A stretch of 64,000 bases of DNA from Halosimplex halophilum. GTDB taxonomy: Archaea > Halobacteriota > Halobacteria > Halobacteriales > Haloarculaceae. The stretch's first letter is position 1; every line of letters starts with the position of its first letter. A model generated the notes under the pieces. It was not told the origin of the DNA, made no database searches, and worked only from the letters and a program-made list of their open reading frames with translations. The stretch spans positions 1,426,001 through 1,490,000 of the forward strand of contig NZ_ML214297.1 in the NCBI RefSeq assembly GCF_004698125.1. Reading direction: 5' to 3'. The translations under genes were made by a program, and so were the position numbers. This document shows, piece after piece, positions 44,499-53,557 of the stretch.

Positions 44499-45527
44499 GT
44501 GTCAGACCCGACCAGGCGCGCGGTGGTTCGGCGCGGGGCGGCCCTCGGCGCGGCGATGCTCGCGGGCTGCGAGTCGCCGGTGAGTTCTGGGGAGAACGGG
44601 ACGCCGACACCGTGTCGCGGCGACGCCGGACGCCCGCCGCGGGCGTACCTCGACGGCGGTATCTCCGAGTTCGACCCCGCCGGCGAGCGCTTCAGCGGGA
44701 CGGCCTTCCTGGACTTCGAGCGAGAAGTGGACGCGCTGGAACGGTACGGCGTCGCGCTGACGGCTTACGACCCGGACGGCGCGGTCGCCTTCGAGGTCGA
44801 TTTCGGCGACTTCACGGAGGAGACGGCCCGGACGATGTCGTTCGAGACCGAGCGGTTCCCGATCGTGACGGTCCCGACCTGGGAGGGGACCCAGGCGGAG
44901 GACTTCCGGTGTACCACGCCGGAGACGCGGGCCGTCGTCCGGGGGTACCACGGCTACCACGAGACGCCGTTCACCGAGTGGCCGCGGACGAGCGAACACG
45001 ACTTCGAGACCGCGACCGGCCACGTCTGGAGTTCGCTGGCCGGCCGCGTCGAGGAGCGCGGAGACCCGGTCGCGCTGGCGGTGTGGCTGGCGAAGTGCCA
45101 GCAGCGGATGCTCGGCCGCGACGCCGGGGAGGCGCTGTGGGCCGTCCCCGACGCGACGTGGCTGGCGCGCGAGGAGACGTACACGGTCACCTGCTACCCC
45201 TCGGACGCCCCGGACGGTGCCGAACCGCCGGCGGCCGTCCCGGAAGCCGTTCGCGAACTCGGGGAGTCGAACCCGGACGAACCGGTCAGGCGGACCCTGT
45301 CGCGGTCAGCGTTCGCCGAGACCTACGCCGCCGCCGAGGGCGACGACGAACCCGGCGTCCCGTCCCCGGACGGACGCTACGCGCGCCACGCCGGACACTG
45401 CACGCCCGGGACCGCGAGCGCCGCCTACGCGTTCGCCGACGACGAGGGCGGCTTCGACCTCGTGTACGAGTGGGCGGGCATGGACGACGAACCGCCGGAC
45501 CGGGCGTCGGGACTCGACGGCTCGTAG
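44499..45527 (+). CDS. Tat-type lipoprotein of unknown function
   Basis: A 342-residue protein from GTG at 44499. The signal TRRAVVRRGAALGAAMLAGC has twin arginines and a lipobox, so export by the Tat route with lipid attachment at the Cys is expected; Tat lipoproteins dominate in haloarchaea. An ATG at 44436 gives a longer frame but places the signal 21 residues in. The mature part is acidic, with HETPFTEWPRTSEHDFETATGHVW and a late SAAYAFADDEGGFDLVYEW block. No domain is recognised. Confidence 0.82.
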   Translation: MSDPTRRAVVRRGAALGAAMLAGCESPVSSGENGTPTPCRGDAGRPPRAYLDGGISEFDPAGERFSGTAFLDFEREVDALERYGVALTAYDPDGAVAFEVDFGDFTEETARTMSFETERFPIVTVPTWEGTQAEDFRCTTPETRAVVRGYHGYHETPFTEWPRTSEHDFETATGHVWSSLAGRVEERGDPVALAVWLAKCQQRMLGRDAGEALWAVPDATWLAREETYTVTCYPSDAPDGAEPPAAVPEAVRELGESNPDEPVRRTLSRSAFAETYAAAEGDDEPGVPSPDGRYARHAGHCTPGTASAAYAFADDEGGFDLVYEWAGMDDEPPDRASGLDGS

Positions 45528-45586
45528 ACCCGGGACCGTGGGCGAACCGCGGGACCGGTCGGGTGGGCACTCGTTCCACGTTCGGG

Positions 45587-47038
45587 TCAGTCCGTCACCG
45601 GTTCCTCGCCGTCGACGGCGTCGCCGACCCCGTCGCCAGCTGGGGGGCCTTCGTCGTCGATGACGGCCTCGCGCCAGCCGCCGCGGCGGAACCAGGCGAC
45701 GCCGACGACGAACGAGGCCAGCGCGGAGGCGGCCATCGCCCACCAGAGGCCGTTCACGTCGACGGGGGTCACCGCGAGCGGATCGACGGCGACGGCGTAG
45801 GCCAGGAAGACCGCGACGGGCACCCGGAAGACCCACCGCGAAAGGAGGGAGAGAACGAACGCGACCTTGGTCCGGCCGGCGCCGCGGAACCCGCCCTGGA
45901 CGACCATCAGGCCGCCGAAGAAGGCCCAGAAGGGGGCGATGATCCGCAGGAGCGTGACGCCGGCGTCGATCACGGCCTGCTCGCCGATGAACACGCCCAT
46001 CGCGATAGCGGGGAACGCGTAGACGAGCCCGCCGGCGGCGAAGAGGACGGCCATCGCGCCGCCGGTGGCCGTCCAGGTCACGTCGGCCGCGCGATCGGGC
46101 TGGTCGGCGCCGAGATTTTGACCGACGCCGGTCGCGGCGGCCTGGCCGACCGCCCCGGAGACGGTCCAGGAGACCGACATCAGGCGGATGCCGATGCCGT
46201 AGGCGGCCGTCGCCACCGCTCCGAACCGCGCCACGAGGGCGGCGAAGGTGACCGCGGCCAGCGAGCGGGTCAGCCCGTCGAGCGTCGCGGGGTAGCCCAC
46301 CGCGACGAGCCGCCGGAGGATCTGCCAGTCGGGCGAGAGGTCGCCGAGTCGCAGGCGGATGCCCCAGCCGCCGTCGACGAGGATGTACAGCCCGATGGCG
46401 GCGGCGACCCCGCGGGAGATGAAGGTCGCGATAGCGGCCCCCTGTGCGCCGAGGCCGAGGAAGGGTCCCCAGTCGAGGATGAACACGGGGTCGATGACGA
46501 TGTTGAGGCCGGCGCTGGCGGCGACGAGCCACATGGCCGTCCTGGTGTCGCCGGCGGCCCGCAGCGACGAGCGGAAGACGAAAAAGAGGAAGGTGAAGGG
46601 GATGGCGAGGAAGACGAACTCGATGTAGGCGACGGCGGCGTCGAAGACGGCGCCCCGGGCGCCGATGAGTGCGACCAGCGGCCGGCGGACGGCGAAGCCG
46701 AACGCGCCGAGCGCGGCGGCGACGGCGACGGCCAGCAGGACCGACTGGGCGACGGTCCGCTGGGCGCGCCGCTCGTTGCCGGCGCCGATGTGCTGTGAGA
46801 CGACGGCGTTGGTGGCCGCGGTCAGGCCCATGGCGACGGAGATGAACAGGTACGCGGTCGGGAACATCAGCGAGACGGCGGCGACGGCCTCGGCGCTGAC
46901 GCGGCCGACCCAGAACATGTCCGCGAGGTTGTAGGCGGTCTGGAGGAGGTTGCCGGCCACGAGCGGCCAGGCCAGCCTGAACAGCCGCGGGGTCACCGCG
47001 CCGGTGGTCATGTCGACGCGCGAGTCGGTCTCTGCCAC
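45587..47038 (-). CDS. MATE family efflux transporter
   Basis: A 483-residue protein with about twelve hydrophobic segments: LAWPLVAGNLLQTAYNLADM and a second-half repeat YPATLDGLTRSLAAVTFAAL match the MATE (DinF/NorM) family, which exports cationic drugs using Na+ or H+. I start at GTG 47038 because GGGGAG lies five bases before it; the ATG at 47011 is the alternative. The C-terminal tail is acidic. It is convergent with the Tat lipoprotein gene. Confidence 0.93.
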   Translation of the reverse strand: MAETDSRVDMTTGAVTPRLFRLAWPLVAGNLLQTAYNLADMFWVGRVSAEAVAAVSLMFPTAYLFISVAMGLTAATNAVVSQHIGAGNERRAQRTVAQSVLLAVAVAAALGAFGFAVRRPLVALIGARGAVFDAAVAYIEFVFLAIPFTFLFFVFRSSLRAAGDTRTAMWLVAASAGLNIVIDPVFILDWGPFLGLGAQGAAIATFISRGVAAAIGLYILVDGGWGIRLRLGDLSPDWQILRRLVAVGYPATLDGLTRSLAAVTFAALVARFGAVATAAYGIGIRLMSVSWTVSGAVGQAAATGVGQNLGADQPDRAADVTWTATGGAMAVLFAAGGLVYAFPAIAMGVFIGEQAVIDAGVTLLRIIAPFWAFFGGLMVVQGGFRGAGRTKVAFVLSLLSRWVFRVPVAVFLAYAVAVDPLAVTPVDVNGLWWAMAASALASFVVGVAWFRRGGWREAVIDDEGPPAGDGVGDAVDGEEPVTD

Positions 47039-47215
47039 TGTCTCCCCGCAGGAACCACCCGACCGTAAACGTACCCGTCTCCGGCGGGGGCCGCCGGACC
47101 GGAAACGGCTCGTCTCCGGTGGCGGTCGCCGCCGCCCACTCGCTCCGGGGCGGCGACCCGCGCTTTCGACGCGCGTATCAGAACGTCCTTTGTCGTCCGG
47201 GCCCGACGTTCGACA

Positions 47216-48355
47216 ATGACACTCGGCCTCGGCCAGGCGCTCGCGGCGGCCGCGGGGACCATCGGGGGCCTCGACGCGGTCGTCGGCCACGCGGGAACGA
47301 CGCACGCGGGGACGCCACACTGGGTCCTCGGCGCGGTCACGGTCCTGGGGATCGCCGCGGGGATCGGCGGCTATCGGATGCTGCGCGACGGGGCGCGGAG
47401 CGACCGGTTCGGCGCCGGGCTCCTCTCGGCGGGTGCGGTGGCGGTCATCGCCGGAACCATCGGCCTCGTCGAGGTGCAGATCGCGCCGGCTGCGACGCCG
47501 GACTGGACGGAGTGGTTCCCCGTGATCAACGCCGTCTCGGCCATCGCCGTGGCGCTCGGGAGCCTCGTCGTCGTCCGCTGGAAGTGGCCCGAGCGCCCCC
47601 GCTACGTCGGGCTCGGCCTCCTGCTGGCGGCGTGGATCGCCTACCCGACGCTGCTGCCCGGGGAGGGGCTGACGAACCCGCTGGGGTACCTGCTGGCCGC
47701 GGCCGTGCCCGGTGCCATCCTCTACGTCTTCTACCGCGACGCCGGGCCGTCGTTCCCGCGCGTGCTGGCCGCGCGGGTCCCCGCGCTCACCGCCGTCGTC
47801 ACCTTCGCCCTGTTCGGCGTCTTCTACCTGTTCTCGGCGGGGACGCTCTCGGTGAACCCCGACCTGACCGCCGACGTCGCGGGCCAGGGGTTCGTCACCC
47901 CCTACCAGGTCGCCTCGCCGCTGGTGTACTGGCCGGCCCTGGAGTTTTACTTCCCCGCCGTCCCCCTGTCGGGGTACGTCTCGCTGGGGTCGCTGTTGCT
48001 CGTGGCCATCCTCGGCGGGCTGGTCGCCAGTAACGCGGCGCTGGCGGCGCGCCAGCTCACGGCCGGCGGGTCCGTCGACTCCCCGCGGGCGGTCGTCGGG
48101 ACGCTCACGACCGCCGGCGCGACCGCCTGCGGCTGCTGCGCGCCCGCGGTCTACGGCGCGGCCGGCGCGCTGTTCGGCGCGGCCGCCACGCCCGTCTACT
48201 GGGCGTTCATGGACCCGTCGTCGCCGGTCGGCGGCCTCTTCTTCGCCGCGAGCGTCCTCCTCCTGACCGGGAGCGCGGTCCGGGCGAGCCACGACCCCGC
48301 CTGCGCGGTCCCCCGCGAACCGGAGGCGAGCGGCGCGGCCGAGCAGGCGGCGTAG
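47216..48355 (+). CDS. Polytopic membrane protein with His-rich start and CGCC motif
   Basis: A 379-residue membrane protein with about nine or ten hydrophobic segments. Near the N-terminus there is GHAGTTHAGTPHW with three histidines, and at 305-308 the motif CGCC in TACGCCAPAVYGA. Cysteines are rare in haloarchaeal proteins, so this conserved-looking motif could bind a metal or take part in thiol chemistry. The layout recalls haloarchaeal membrane proteins linked with copper handling, but no identification is safe. It is divergent from the MATE gene. Confidence 0.8.
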   Translation: MTLGLGQALAAAAGTIGGLDAVVGHAGTTHAGTPHWVLGAVTVLGIAAGIGGYRMLRDGARSDRFGAGLLSAGAVAVIAGTIGLVEVQIAPAATPDWTEWFPVINAVSAIAVALGSLVVVRWKWPERPRYVGLGLLLAAWIAYPTLLPGEGLTNPLGYLLAAAVPGAILYVFYRDAGPSFPRVLAARVPALTAVVTFALFGVFYLFSAGTLSVNPDLTADVAGQGFVTPYQVASPLVYWPALEFYFPAVPLSGYVSLGSLLLVAILGGLVASNAALAARQLTAGGSVDSPRAVVGTLTTAGATACGCCAPAVYGAAGALFGAAATPVYWAFMDPSSPVGGLFFAASVLLLTGSAVRASHDPACAVPREPEASGAAEQAA

Positions 48356-48415
48356 GGTGGGACCCGTTCGCACGCCACCCCAGCCGTTATCGGGGTCGGC
48401 TCCGAGCCGCGTGGC

Positions 48416-49447
48416 ATGGACGAGTTTCATCTCCGGGGGTCGCCCGCGGACCTCGGGACGGAGTTCGCGGCGCAGGTGGCCGACTCCGATCGGTCGCTCG
48501 CGGACGTGGCGCCCGAGTCGCTCGACCCGTCGCCGGCGGTCCGCGAGTTCGCCCGCGAATGTGTGCCGCAGGTCCGCGAGCACGCGCCCGGGCTGCTCGA
48601 CGAACTCGACGCGGTCGCCGAGGCGGCGGGCGTCGAACGCGAGGGCGTCCGGGCCGTGGCGCTGGCGGCCGACGCCGACCCCGGGTGTTCGCTCGTCGGC
48701 GTCCCCGGCGAACGCACCGAGAGCGGGAGCGCGCTGTTCGCCCGCAACCACGACTTCTACCCCTCCTTCCGGCAGTACTCGAAGCTGTACCGGACCGATC
48801 CGACTGACCGGCTGGCGAGCGTCGGCTGCGCCCACGGGCTCGCCGGTCGGCTGGACGGGGTCAACGAGGCGGGTCTCGCCGTCGGGTTCGCCGGGGTCCC
48901 GACCGAGGAGTACGACCCGGGCGTGATGTGGCCGCTGGCCGTCCGGACGGTGCTCGATACCTGTGAGACCGCCGCCGAGGCGGTCGACTACCTCGAATCC
49001 GTCCCGCACGCGCGGAACGTGAACGTCCTCGTCGCGGACGCGGACGGCGACGTGGCGGTCGTCGAGGCGAGCCCCGGAGCGGTCGAGATGCGGCGACCGG
49101 ACGACGGCGACCACCTCCTGGTCGCGACCAACCAGTTCGACTCGGCGCGGATGCGCACTCACCAGTCGGTCGATCGGACCCCCGCAGATTGCCCGCGCCA
49201 CTGTGTGGTCGAGGCGTGGGCCGACGACCGCGAGGGGACGGTCGGGCCGGCCGACCTGCGGCGCCTGGTCGGCGACCCGGAGGCCGGCGTCGCGTGGGGC
49301 CTCGACGGGGCCGAGGACGACCCGCGGTCGACGATCTGGTCGTGGGTGGTCGACACGGGCGCCGACAGCGCGTCGCTCGCGCGCGACTCGCCCGCCGAGG
49401 CCCCCTACGAGTCGGTCGCCGTACCGGGTCGCGAGACCGGCCGCTGA
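48416..49447 (+). CDS. C45-family autoproteolytic acyltransferase/hydrolase
   Basis: A 343-residue protein of the C45 (acyl-CoA:6-aminopenicillanic acid acyltransferase-like, NTN-hydrolase) family. The expected nucleophile is Cys91 in DADPGCSLVG, which would be exposed by self-cleavage before it. The following blocks ALFARNHDFYPSF and DGVNEAGLAVGFAG and later NVNVLVADADGDVAVVEASP fit the family. The physiological acyl substrate is unknown; haloarchaea do not make penicillins. The start is ATG at 48416. Confidence 0.85.
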   Translation: MDEFHLRGSPADLGTEFAAQVADSDRSLADVAPESLDPSPAVREFARECVPQVREHAPGLLDELDAVAEAAGVEREGVRAVALAADADPGCSLVGVPGERTESGSALFARNHDFYPSFRQYSKLYRTDPTDRLASVGCAHGLAGRLDGVNEAGLAVGFAGVPTEEYDPGVMWPLAVRTVLDTCETAAEAVDYLESVPHARNVNVLVADADGDVAVVEASPGAVEMRRPDDGDHLLVATNQFDSARMRTHQSVDRTPADCPRHCVVEAWADDREGTVGPADLRRLVGDPEAGVAWGLDGAEDDPRSTIWSWVVDTGADSASLARDSPAEAPYESVAVPGRETGR

Positions 49448-49646
49448 GCCATTCCGGGTCCTCCGCACGTGCCCGCGCGACGCATCCGCTCGCACGGCCC
49501 CGCACGGCCCCGCACGCGCTCCCGTTCGCGTGCGCTCGATCGCACGCACACGCCCGCTGTCCGCCGATTTCGCCCGAAACCTTTAGGACGGGGACCACCC
49601 TATCGACGCCCATGACCCCAACCCGCGGAGCCGGAGGTGGCGCCCG

Positions 49647-52241
49647 GTGGAGCTGATAATCACGGAGAAGAACAACGCCGCGCGGCGCATCGCGGAGATC
49701 CTGAGCGACGGGGCCGCGACGACCACCCAGCGCAACGGCGTCAACGTCTACGAGTGGGGCGTGACGACCTGCGTCGGTCTCTCCGGCCACGTCGTCGGCG
49801 TCGACTTCCCCGAGGAGTACGGCGACTGGCGCGACGTGGAGCCGGTCGAGCTGATCGACGCCGACATCGTCAAGTCGCCCACCCAGGAGAACATCGTCCG
49901 AACCCTCCGGCAACTCGCCCGCGAGTGCGACGAGGCGGTCATCGCGACCGACTACGACCGCGAGGGCGAACTCATCGGCAAGGAGGCCTACGAGCTCATC
50001 CGCGAGGAGACCGACGCCCCGGTCAAGCGGGTGCGGTTCTCCTCGATCACCGAGCGCGAGGTCAAGGAGGCGTTCGCCGAACCCGACGACATCGACTTCG
50101 ACCTGGCGGCCGCCGGCGAGGCCCGGCAGATCATCGACCTCGTCTGGGGCGCCGCGCTGACGCGGTTCCTCTCGCTGTCGGCCCGGCAACTCGGCGAGGA
50201 CTTCATCTCGGTCGGGCGCGTGCAGTCGCCCACCCTCAAGCTCATCGTCGACCGCGAGCGGGAGATCCAGGCGTTCGACCCCGACGACTACTGGGAGATC
50301 TTCGCCGACCTCGCGAAGGACGGCGAGACCTTCGAGGCGCAGTACTTCTACGACGACGACGGCAGCGAGGCCGAGCGGGTCTGGAACGAGGGCGACGCCG
50401 ACGACGCCTACGACCGGCTGCGCGAGGCGGCCAGCGCCGAGGTCACGTCGGTCCGCCGGCGCACCCGGACGGACAACCCGCCGGCGCCGTTCAACACGAC
50501 CGCCTTCATCTCCGCCGCGGGGTCGCTCGGGTATTCGGCCCAGCGCGCGATGTCCATCGCCGAGGAACTCTACACCACGGGGTACATCACCTACCCCCGG
50601 ACGGACAACACGGTCTACCCGGAGGACCTGGACCCGGAGGAACTCCTCGACGAGTTCACGATGACCCACGAGTTCGGCGACGACGCCGAGTCGCTGCTGG
50701 ACCTCGACGAGATCGAGCCCACCGAGGGCGACGACGAGACGACCGACCACCCGCCGATCCACCCGACCGGCGCGGTGCCCGACCGCGACGAACTCGACGA
50801 GGACGAGTGGGAGGTCTACGAGCTCGTGGTCCGCAGGTTCTTCGCGACGGTCGCCGAGCCGGCGACCTGGGAGCACCTGCGCGTCGTCGCCGAGGCCAAC
50901 GACTGCCAGCTGAAGGCCACCGGCAAGCGCCTGCTCGAAGCCGGCTACCACGACGTGTATCCGTACTCGTCGGCGAGCGAGTCGTTCCTCCCGCCCGTCG
51001 AGGAGGGCGACGCGCTCGACGTGACCGACGTGGAACTGGAGGCCAAACAGACCCAGCCGCCCCGCCGGTACGGCCAGTCGCGGCTCATCCAGCGGATGGA
51101 GGACCTGGGGCTGGGGACGAAGGCCACGCGGCACAACACCATCGAGAAGCTCTACGACCGCGGGTACATCGAGGACGACCCGCCCCGGCCCACCGCGCTC
51201 GCGGAGGCGGTCGTCGAGGCCGCCGAGGAGTACGCCGACCGGGTCGTCAGCGACGACATGACCGCCCAGCTGGAGGCGGACATGTCCGCCATCGCCAACG
51301 GCGAGGCGACGCTCGACGACGTGACCGAGGAGTCCCGGGAGATGCTCGAACGCGTCTTCGAGGAACTGCGCGACTCCCGTGAGGCGATCGGCGACCACCT
51401 CCAGGAGTCGCTGAAGGCCGACCGCCGCCTGGGTCCCTGCCCGGAGAGCGACCACGACCTGCTGGTCCGTCAGAGCCGGCAGGGTTCGTATTTCGTCGGT
51501 TGCGACGGCTACCCCGACTGCCAGTACACGCTCCCGCTGCCGAGCACGGGCGAGCCGCTCGTCCTGGAGGAGACCTGCGAGGAGCACGGCCTCAACCACG
51601 TGAAGATGCTCGCCGGCCGGGACACGTTCGTCCACGGCTGCCCGCAGTGCAAGGCCGACGAGGCCGACGACACCGAGGACGAGGTCATCGGCCGCTGCCC
51701 CGACTGCGGCGACGAGGAGGGCGGCGAGCTGGCGATCAAGCAGCTCCGGTCGGGCTCGCGGCTCGTCGGGTGCACTCGCTACCCCGACTGCGACTACTCG
51801 CTGCCGCTCCCGCGCCGCGGCGACATCGAGATCACCGACGAGTACTGCGACGAGCACCACCTGCCGGAACTGGTCGTCCACAGCGGCGAGGACGACGACG
51901 ACCCGTGGGAGCTGGGCTGTCCCATCTGCAACTACCGGGAGTACCGCGCCCGCCAGGCCGTCGACGACCTGGAGGACCTGGACGGCGTCGGCCCCGCGAC
52001 CGCCGAGCGCCTGGAGACCGCCGGCGTCGAGGAACCGGCGGACCTCCGTGAGGTCGACCCGGACGTGCTCGCCACGGAGATCCAGGGCGTCAGCGCCAGC
52101 CAGATCCGCGACTGGATCTCCCAGCTTCCGGAGGTCGACGCCGGCGACGACGACGAGGGCCCCGACGGCGACTCGGAGGAGGGTGACCGGGAGCTCGTCG
52201 ACACCGCCGGCCGAGCCGACGGGACCGCCGAGAGCGACTGA
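49647..52241 (+). CDS. topA: DNA topoisomerase I (type IA)
   Basis: An 864-residue type IA topoisomerase. The TOPRIM domain is MELIITEKNNAARRIAEIL with the later DYDREGELIG acidic motif. The catalytic tyrosine is in TTGYITYPRTDNTVYP. The C-terminus has four zinc-ribbon-like modules (for example CPDCGDEEGG, GCTRYPDCDYS, CDEHHLPE and ELGCPICNY), then a helix-hairpin-helix end DLDGVGPATAERLETAG. It relaxes negative supercoils. The start is GTG at 49647: GGAGGT lies eight bases before it. A 14-codon ORF at 49612-49656 overlaps the start. Confidence 0.97.
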   Translation: MELIITEKNNAARRIAEILSDGAATTTQRNGVNVYEWGVTTCVGLSGHVVGVDFPEEYGDWRDVEPVELIDADIVKSPTQENIVRTLRQLARECDEAVIATDYDREGELIGKEAYELIREETDAPVKRVRFSSITEREVKEAFAEPDDIDFDLAAAGEARQIIDLVWGAALTRFLSLSARQLGEDFISVGRVQSPTLKLIVDREREIQAFDPDDYWEIFADLAKDGETFEAQYFYDDDGSEAERVWNEGDADDAYDRLREAASAEVTSVRRRTRTDNPPAPFNTTAFISAAGSLGYSAQRAMSIAEELYTTGYITYPRTDNTVYPEDLDPEELLDEFTMTHEFGDDAESLLDLDEIEPTEGDDETTDHPPIHPTGAVPDRDELDEDEWEVYELVVRRFFATVAEPATWEHLRVVAEANDCQLKATGKRLLEAGYHDVYPYSSASESFLPPVEEGDALDVTDVELEAKQTQPPRRYGQSRLIQRMEDLGLGTKATRHNTIEKLYDRGYIEDDPPRPTALAEAVVEAAEEYADRVVSDDMTAQLEADMSAIANGEATLDDVTEESREMLERVFEELRDSREAIGDHLQESLKADRRLGPCPESDHDLLVRQSRQGSYFVGCDGYPDCQYTLPLPSTGEPLVLEETCEEHGLNHVKMLAGRDTFVHGCPQCKADEADDTEDEVIGRCPDCGDEEGGELAIKQLRSGSRLVGCTRYPDCDYSLPLPRRGDIEITDEYCDEHHLPELVVHSGEDDDDPWELGCPICNYREYRARQAVDDLEDLDGVGPATAERLETAGVEEPADLREVDPDVLATEIQGVSASQIRDWISQLPEVDAGDDDEGPDGDSEEGDRELVDTAGRADGTAESD

Positions 52242-52252
52242 GTCGAGCCGTT

Positions 52253-52546
52253 TTATCGACTGACGGACGGCGAGAGGTCGGAGCGGCGCTTCGCGGCGGC
52301 GAGGGCCTCGTCGTGGCGTCGCTCGACGGCCCGCATCTCCTCGGGGTTGTTGTGGTAGTACGCCAGCGCCTCGTAGACGCTGGCGATGTCGAGGCCGAGC
52401 TGGTCGGCGACGCGTTCGGGGTCGTCGCCGCGCTCCTCGACGCGGGCCTGGACGACTCTGACCGTCACTCGCCGCCCCTCGACGTGTGGCTCGTCGTGGA
52501 TCGACGACTCGTCGCCGGGCACGATCCCGTGTCGCTGGGTCGCCAT
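52253..52546 (-). CDS. DUF433 domain protein
   Basis: A 97-residue protein from the ATG at 52546 (MATQRHGIVPGDE). The core VEGRRVTVRVVQARVEERGDDPERVADQLGLDIASVYEALAYYHNN is the DUF433 fold, a small HTH-like domain often found as an antitoxin next to a PIN toxin. No PIN gene lies next to it here, so it may be an orphan antitoxin or a regulator. A longer in-frame start at 52627 is Arg/Ser-rich and less likely. It is convergent with topA. Confidence 0.83.
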   Translation of the reverse strand: MATQRHGIVPGDESSIHDEPHVEGRRVTVRVVQARVEERGDDPERVADQLGLDIASVYEALAYYHNNPEEMRAVERRHDEALAAAKRRSDLSPSVSR

Positions 52547-52628
52547 CTCACGACGGAGTAGGCGCTCTGTCCGTCTTGAACCTCCGGGCGAGTCGGACCC
52601 AGCGAGATCGATCCCTTTCGACCGCACC

Positions 52629-53084
52629 TCAGAAGCCGACGTGGCTGGTCGAACTCGGCCCGTCGTCGCCGTCGTCGATGCCGCCCTCGTGTTCGAAGGT
52701 GTAGTCCTCGTCGACGAGGAACACGTCGCCGTCCTCGACGGTCACGTCCACGTCGGGGAGCGTGGTTCCGGCGGCTTCGCCGTTGTCGCACTCGCCGGAA
52801 CACGCGTTGAACATCGAGCCGTGCTTGGGGCAGATGATCTCGCCGTCGCGCATGGGGACGCCGCGGCCGGTGTCGAAGCGCTGAGCCTCGTGGGTGCAGC
52901 GGTTGATCCACGCCGCGACGCCGCCCTCGCCGTCGACCGGCGCCCCGCCGTCGGCCGCCACCTCGTCGTCGCAGGGGACGACGATGACCTCCTCCTCCAT
53001 GTCGAAAGAGTTGGTCGCCGTGAACAGGAACGATCCGTCCTCGCGAACGTCCTCGACCGTCGTCAGCCGCGCACCGTCTGCCAT
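52629..53084 (-). CDS. Rieske [2Fe-2S] protein
   Basis: A 151-residue soluble Rieske protein. The cluster ligands are Cys63 and His65 (CTHEA) and Cys85 and His88 (CPKHG). There is no membrane helix, so it is like ferredoxin-type Rieske proteins of dioxygenases and assimilatory nitrite reductase rather than the bc1 subunit. Two further cysteines (CSGEC) follow the second ligand pair. The start is ATG at 53084; upstream in-frame sequence is basic. Partner oxygenase or reductase genes are not adjacent, so the role is unknown. Confidence 0.92.
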   Translation of the reverse strand: MADGARLTTVEDVREDGSFLFTATNSFDMEEEVIVVPCDDEVAADGGAPVDGEGGVAAWINRCTHEAQRFDTGRGVPMRDGEIICPKHGSMFNACSGECDNGEAAGTTLPDVDVTVEDGDVFLVDEDYTFEHEGGIDDGDDGPSSTSHVGF

Positions 53085-53206
53085 CACCCGTGGATAGGAC
53101 AGCGACGAGTTAGGTCTGACGGCGAACACCCGCCCGACGACCCCTCCACGCCGGCGCGCGCTGGAGCGCGCTTTCATGCGCGCGACGACACCGCGCGAGG
53201 TCTTCG

Positions 53207-53274
53207 CGAGCCTGCGAGCGAAGGCTCGTCAGAGCGTGCTCTGACGGTGGATTCGCGACTCGCGGGTCGCGAAT
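53207..53274. repeat. Three consecutive stem-loops
   Basis: CGAGCCT at 53207-53213 pairs with AGGCTCG at 53222-53228. GTCAGAGC-GT-GCTCTGAC at 53228-53245 is a perfect 8-bp hairpin. ATTCGCGAC at 53251-53259 pairs with GTCGCGAAT at 53266-53274. The three are arranged head to tail in non-coding DNA. They may be REP-like sequence or leader RNA. Confidence 0.55.
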
Positions 53275-53334
53275 CGGCTGGGGAGGTTCGTGGCCGTCTG
53301 CGGTGCCGTGCGGTGACGGTGCTGTCCTGGCGGA

Positions 53335-53454
53335 CTGAAAGGGCGAGGCGCGCTCGCGTGCAGTTTAGTCGCCTGAGCGACCCCTATCCGCGCGGGCAGT
53401 GCGGAGAGCGCGGATATGTCGATCAGCGACCGCGAGCGGGCCGAGGGCTTTCAG
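53335..53454. repeat. 120-bp palindromic intergenic element
   Basis: The ends CTGAAAG (53335-53341) and CTTTCAG (53448-53454) are inverted repeats, continued imperfectly by a GAGG/CGCGCTCGCG stretch and its complement. In the middle TATCCGCG (53385-53392) is inverted as CGCGGATA (53409-53416). The frame resembles the element at 32865-32985, with GAAAG-type ends. No coding sequence is present. Confidence 0.6.
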
Positions 53455-53557
53455 CGCTCACTATCGACTGCGGTCGGTCCCGCCCCTACTCCTCCACCGA
53501 GACCCGCAGCTACTCCCATCCGAAGCGGTTTTACGGTCCCGCGAGGTGTGTGCGAGT

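Larger units (their letters stand above)
53085..53557. other. Divergent intergenic region with hairpins and a repeat
   Basis: 473 bases between the start of the Rieske gene and the GGGP synthase gene. No ORF is supported. It contains a row of short stem-loops (53207-53274) and a palindromic element (53335-53454). An AGTATG at the right end is the GGGP synthase start. No RNA gene was recognised. Confidence 0.6.

Noticed and set aside
45587-49549. A 1320-residue minus-strand frame from the MATE gene through the next two genes
   Set aside because: Only the 3' part is the MATE transporter. The rest is antisense to the membrane and C45 genes and is Arg/Gly-rich.
52253-53084. DUF433 plus Rieske gene as a toxin-antitoxin pair
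   Set aside because: The Rieske protein has intact iron-sulfur ligands and no PIN or RelE features, so DUF433 has no toxin partner here.
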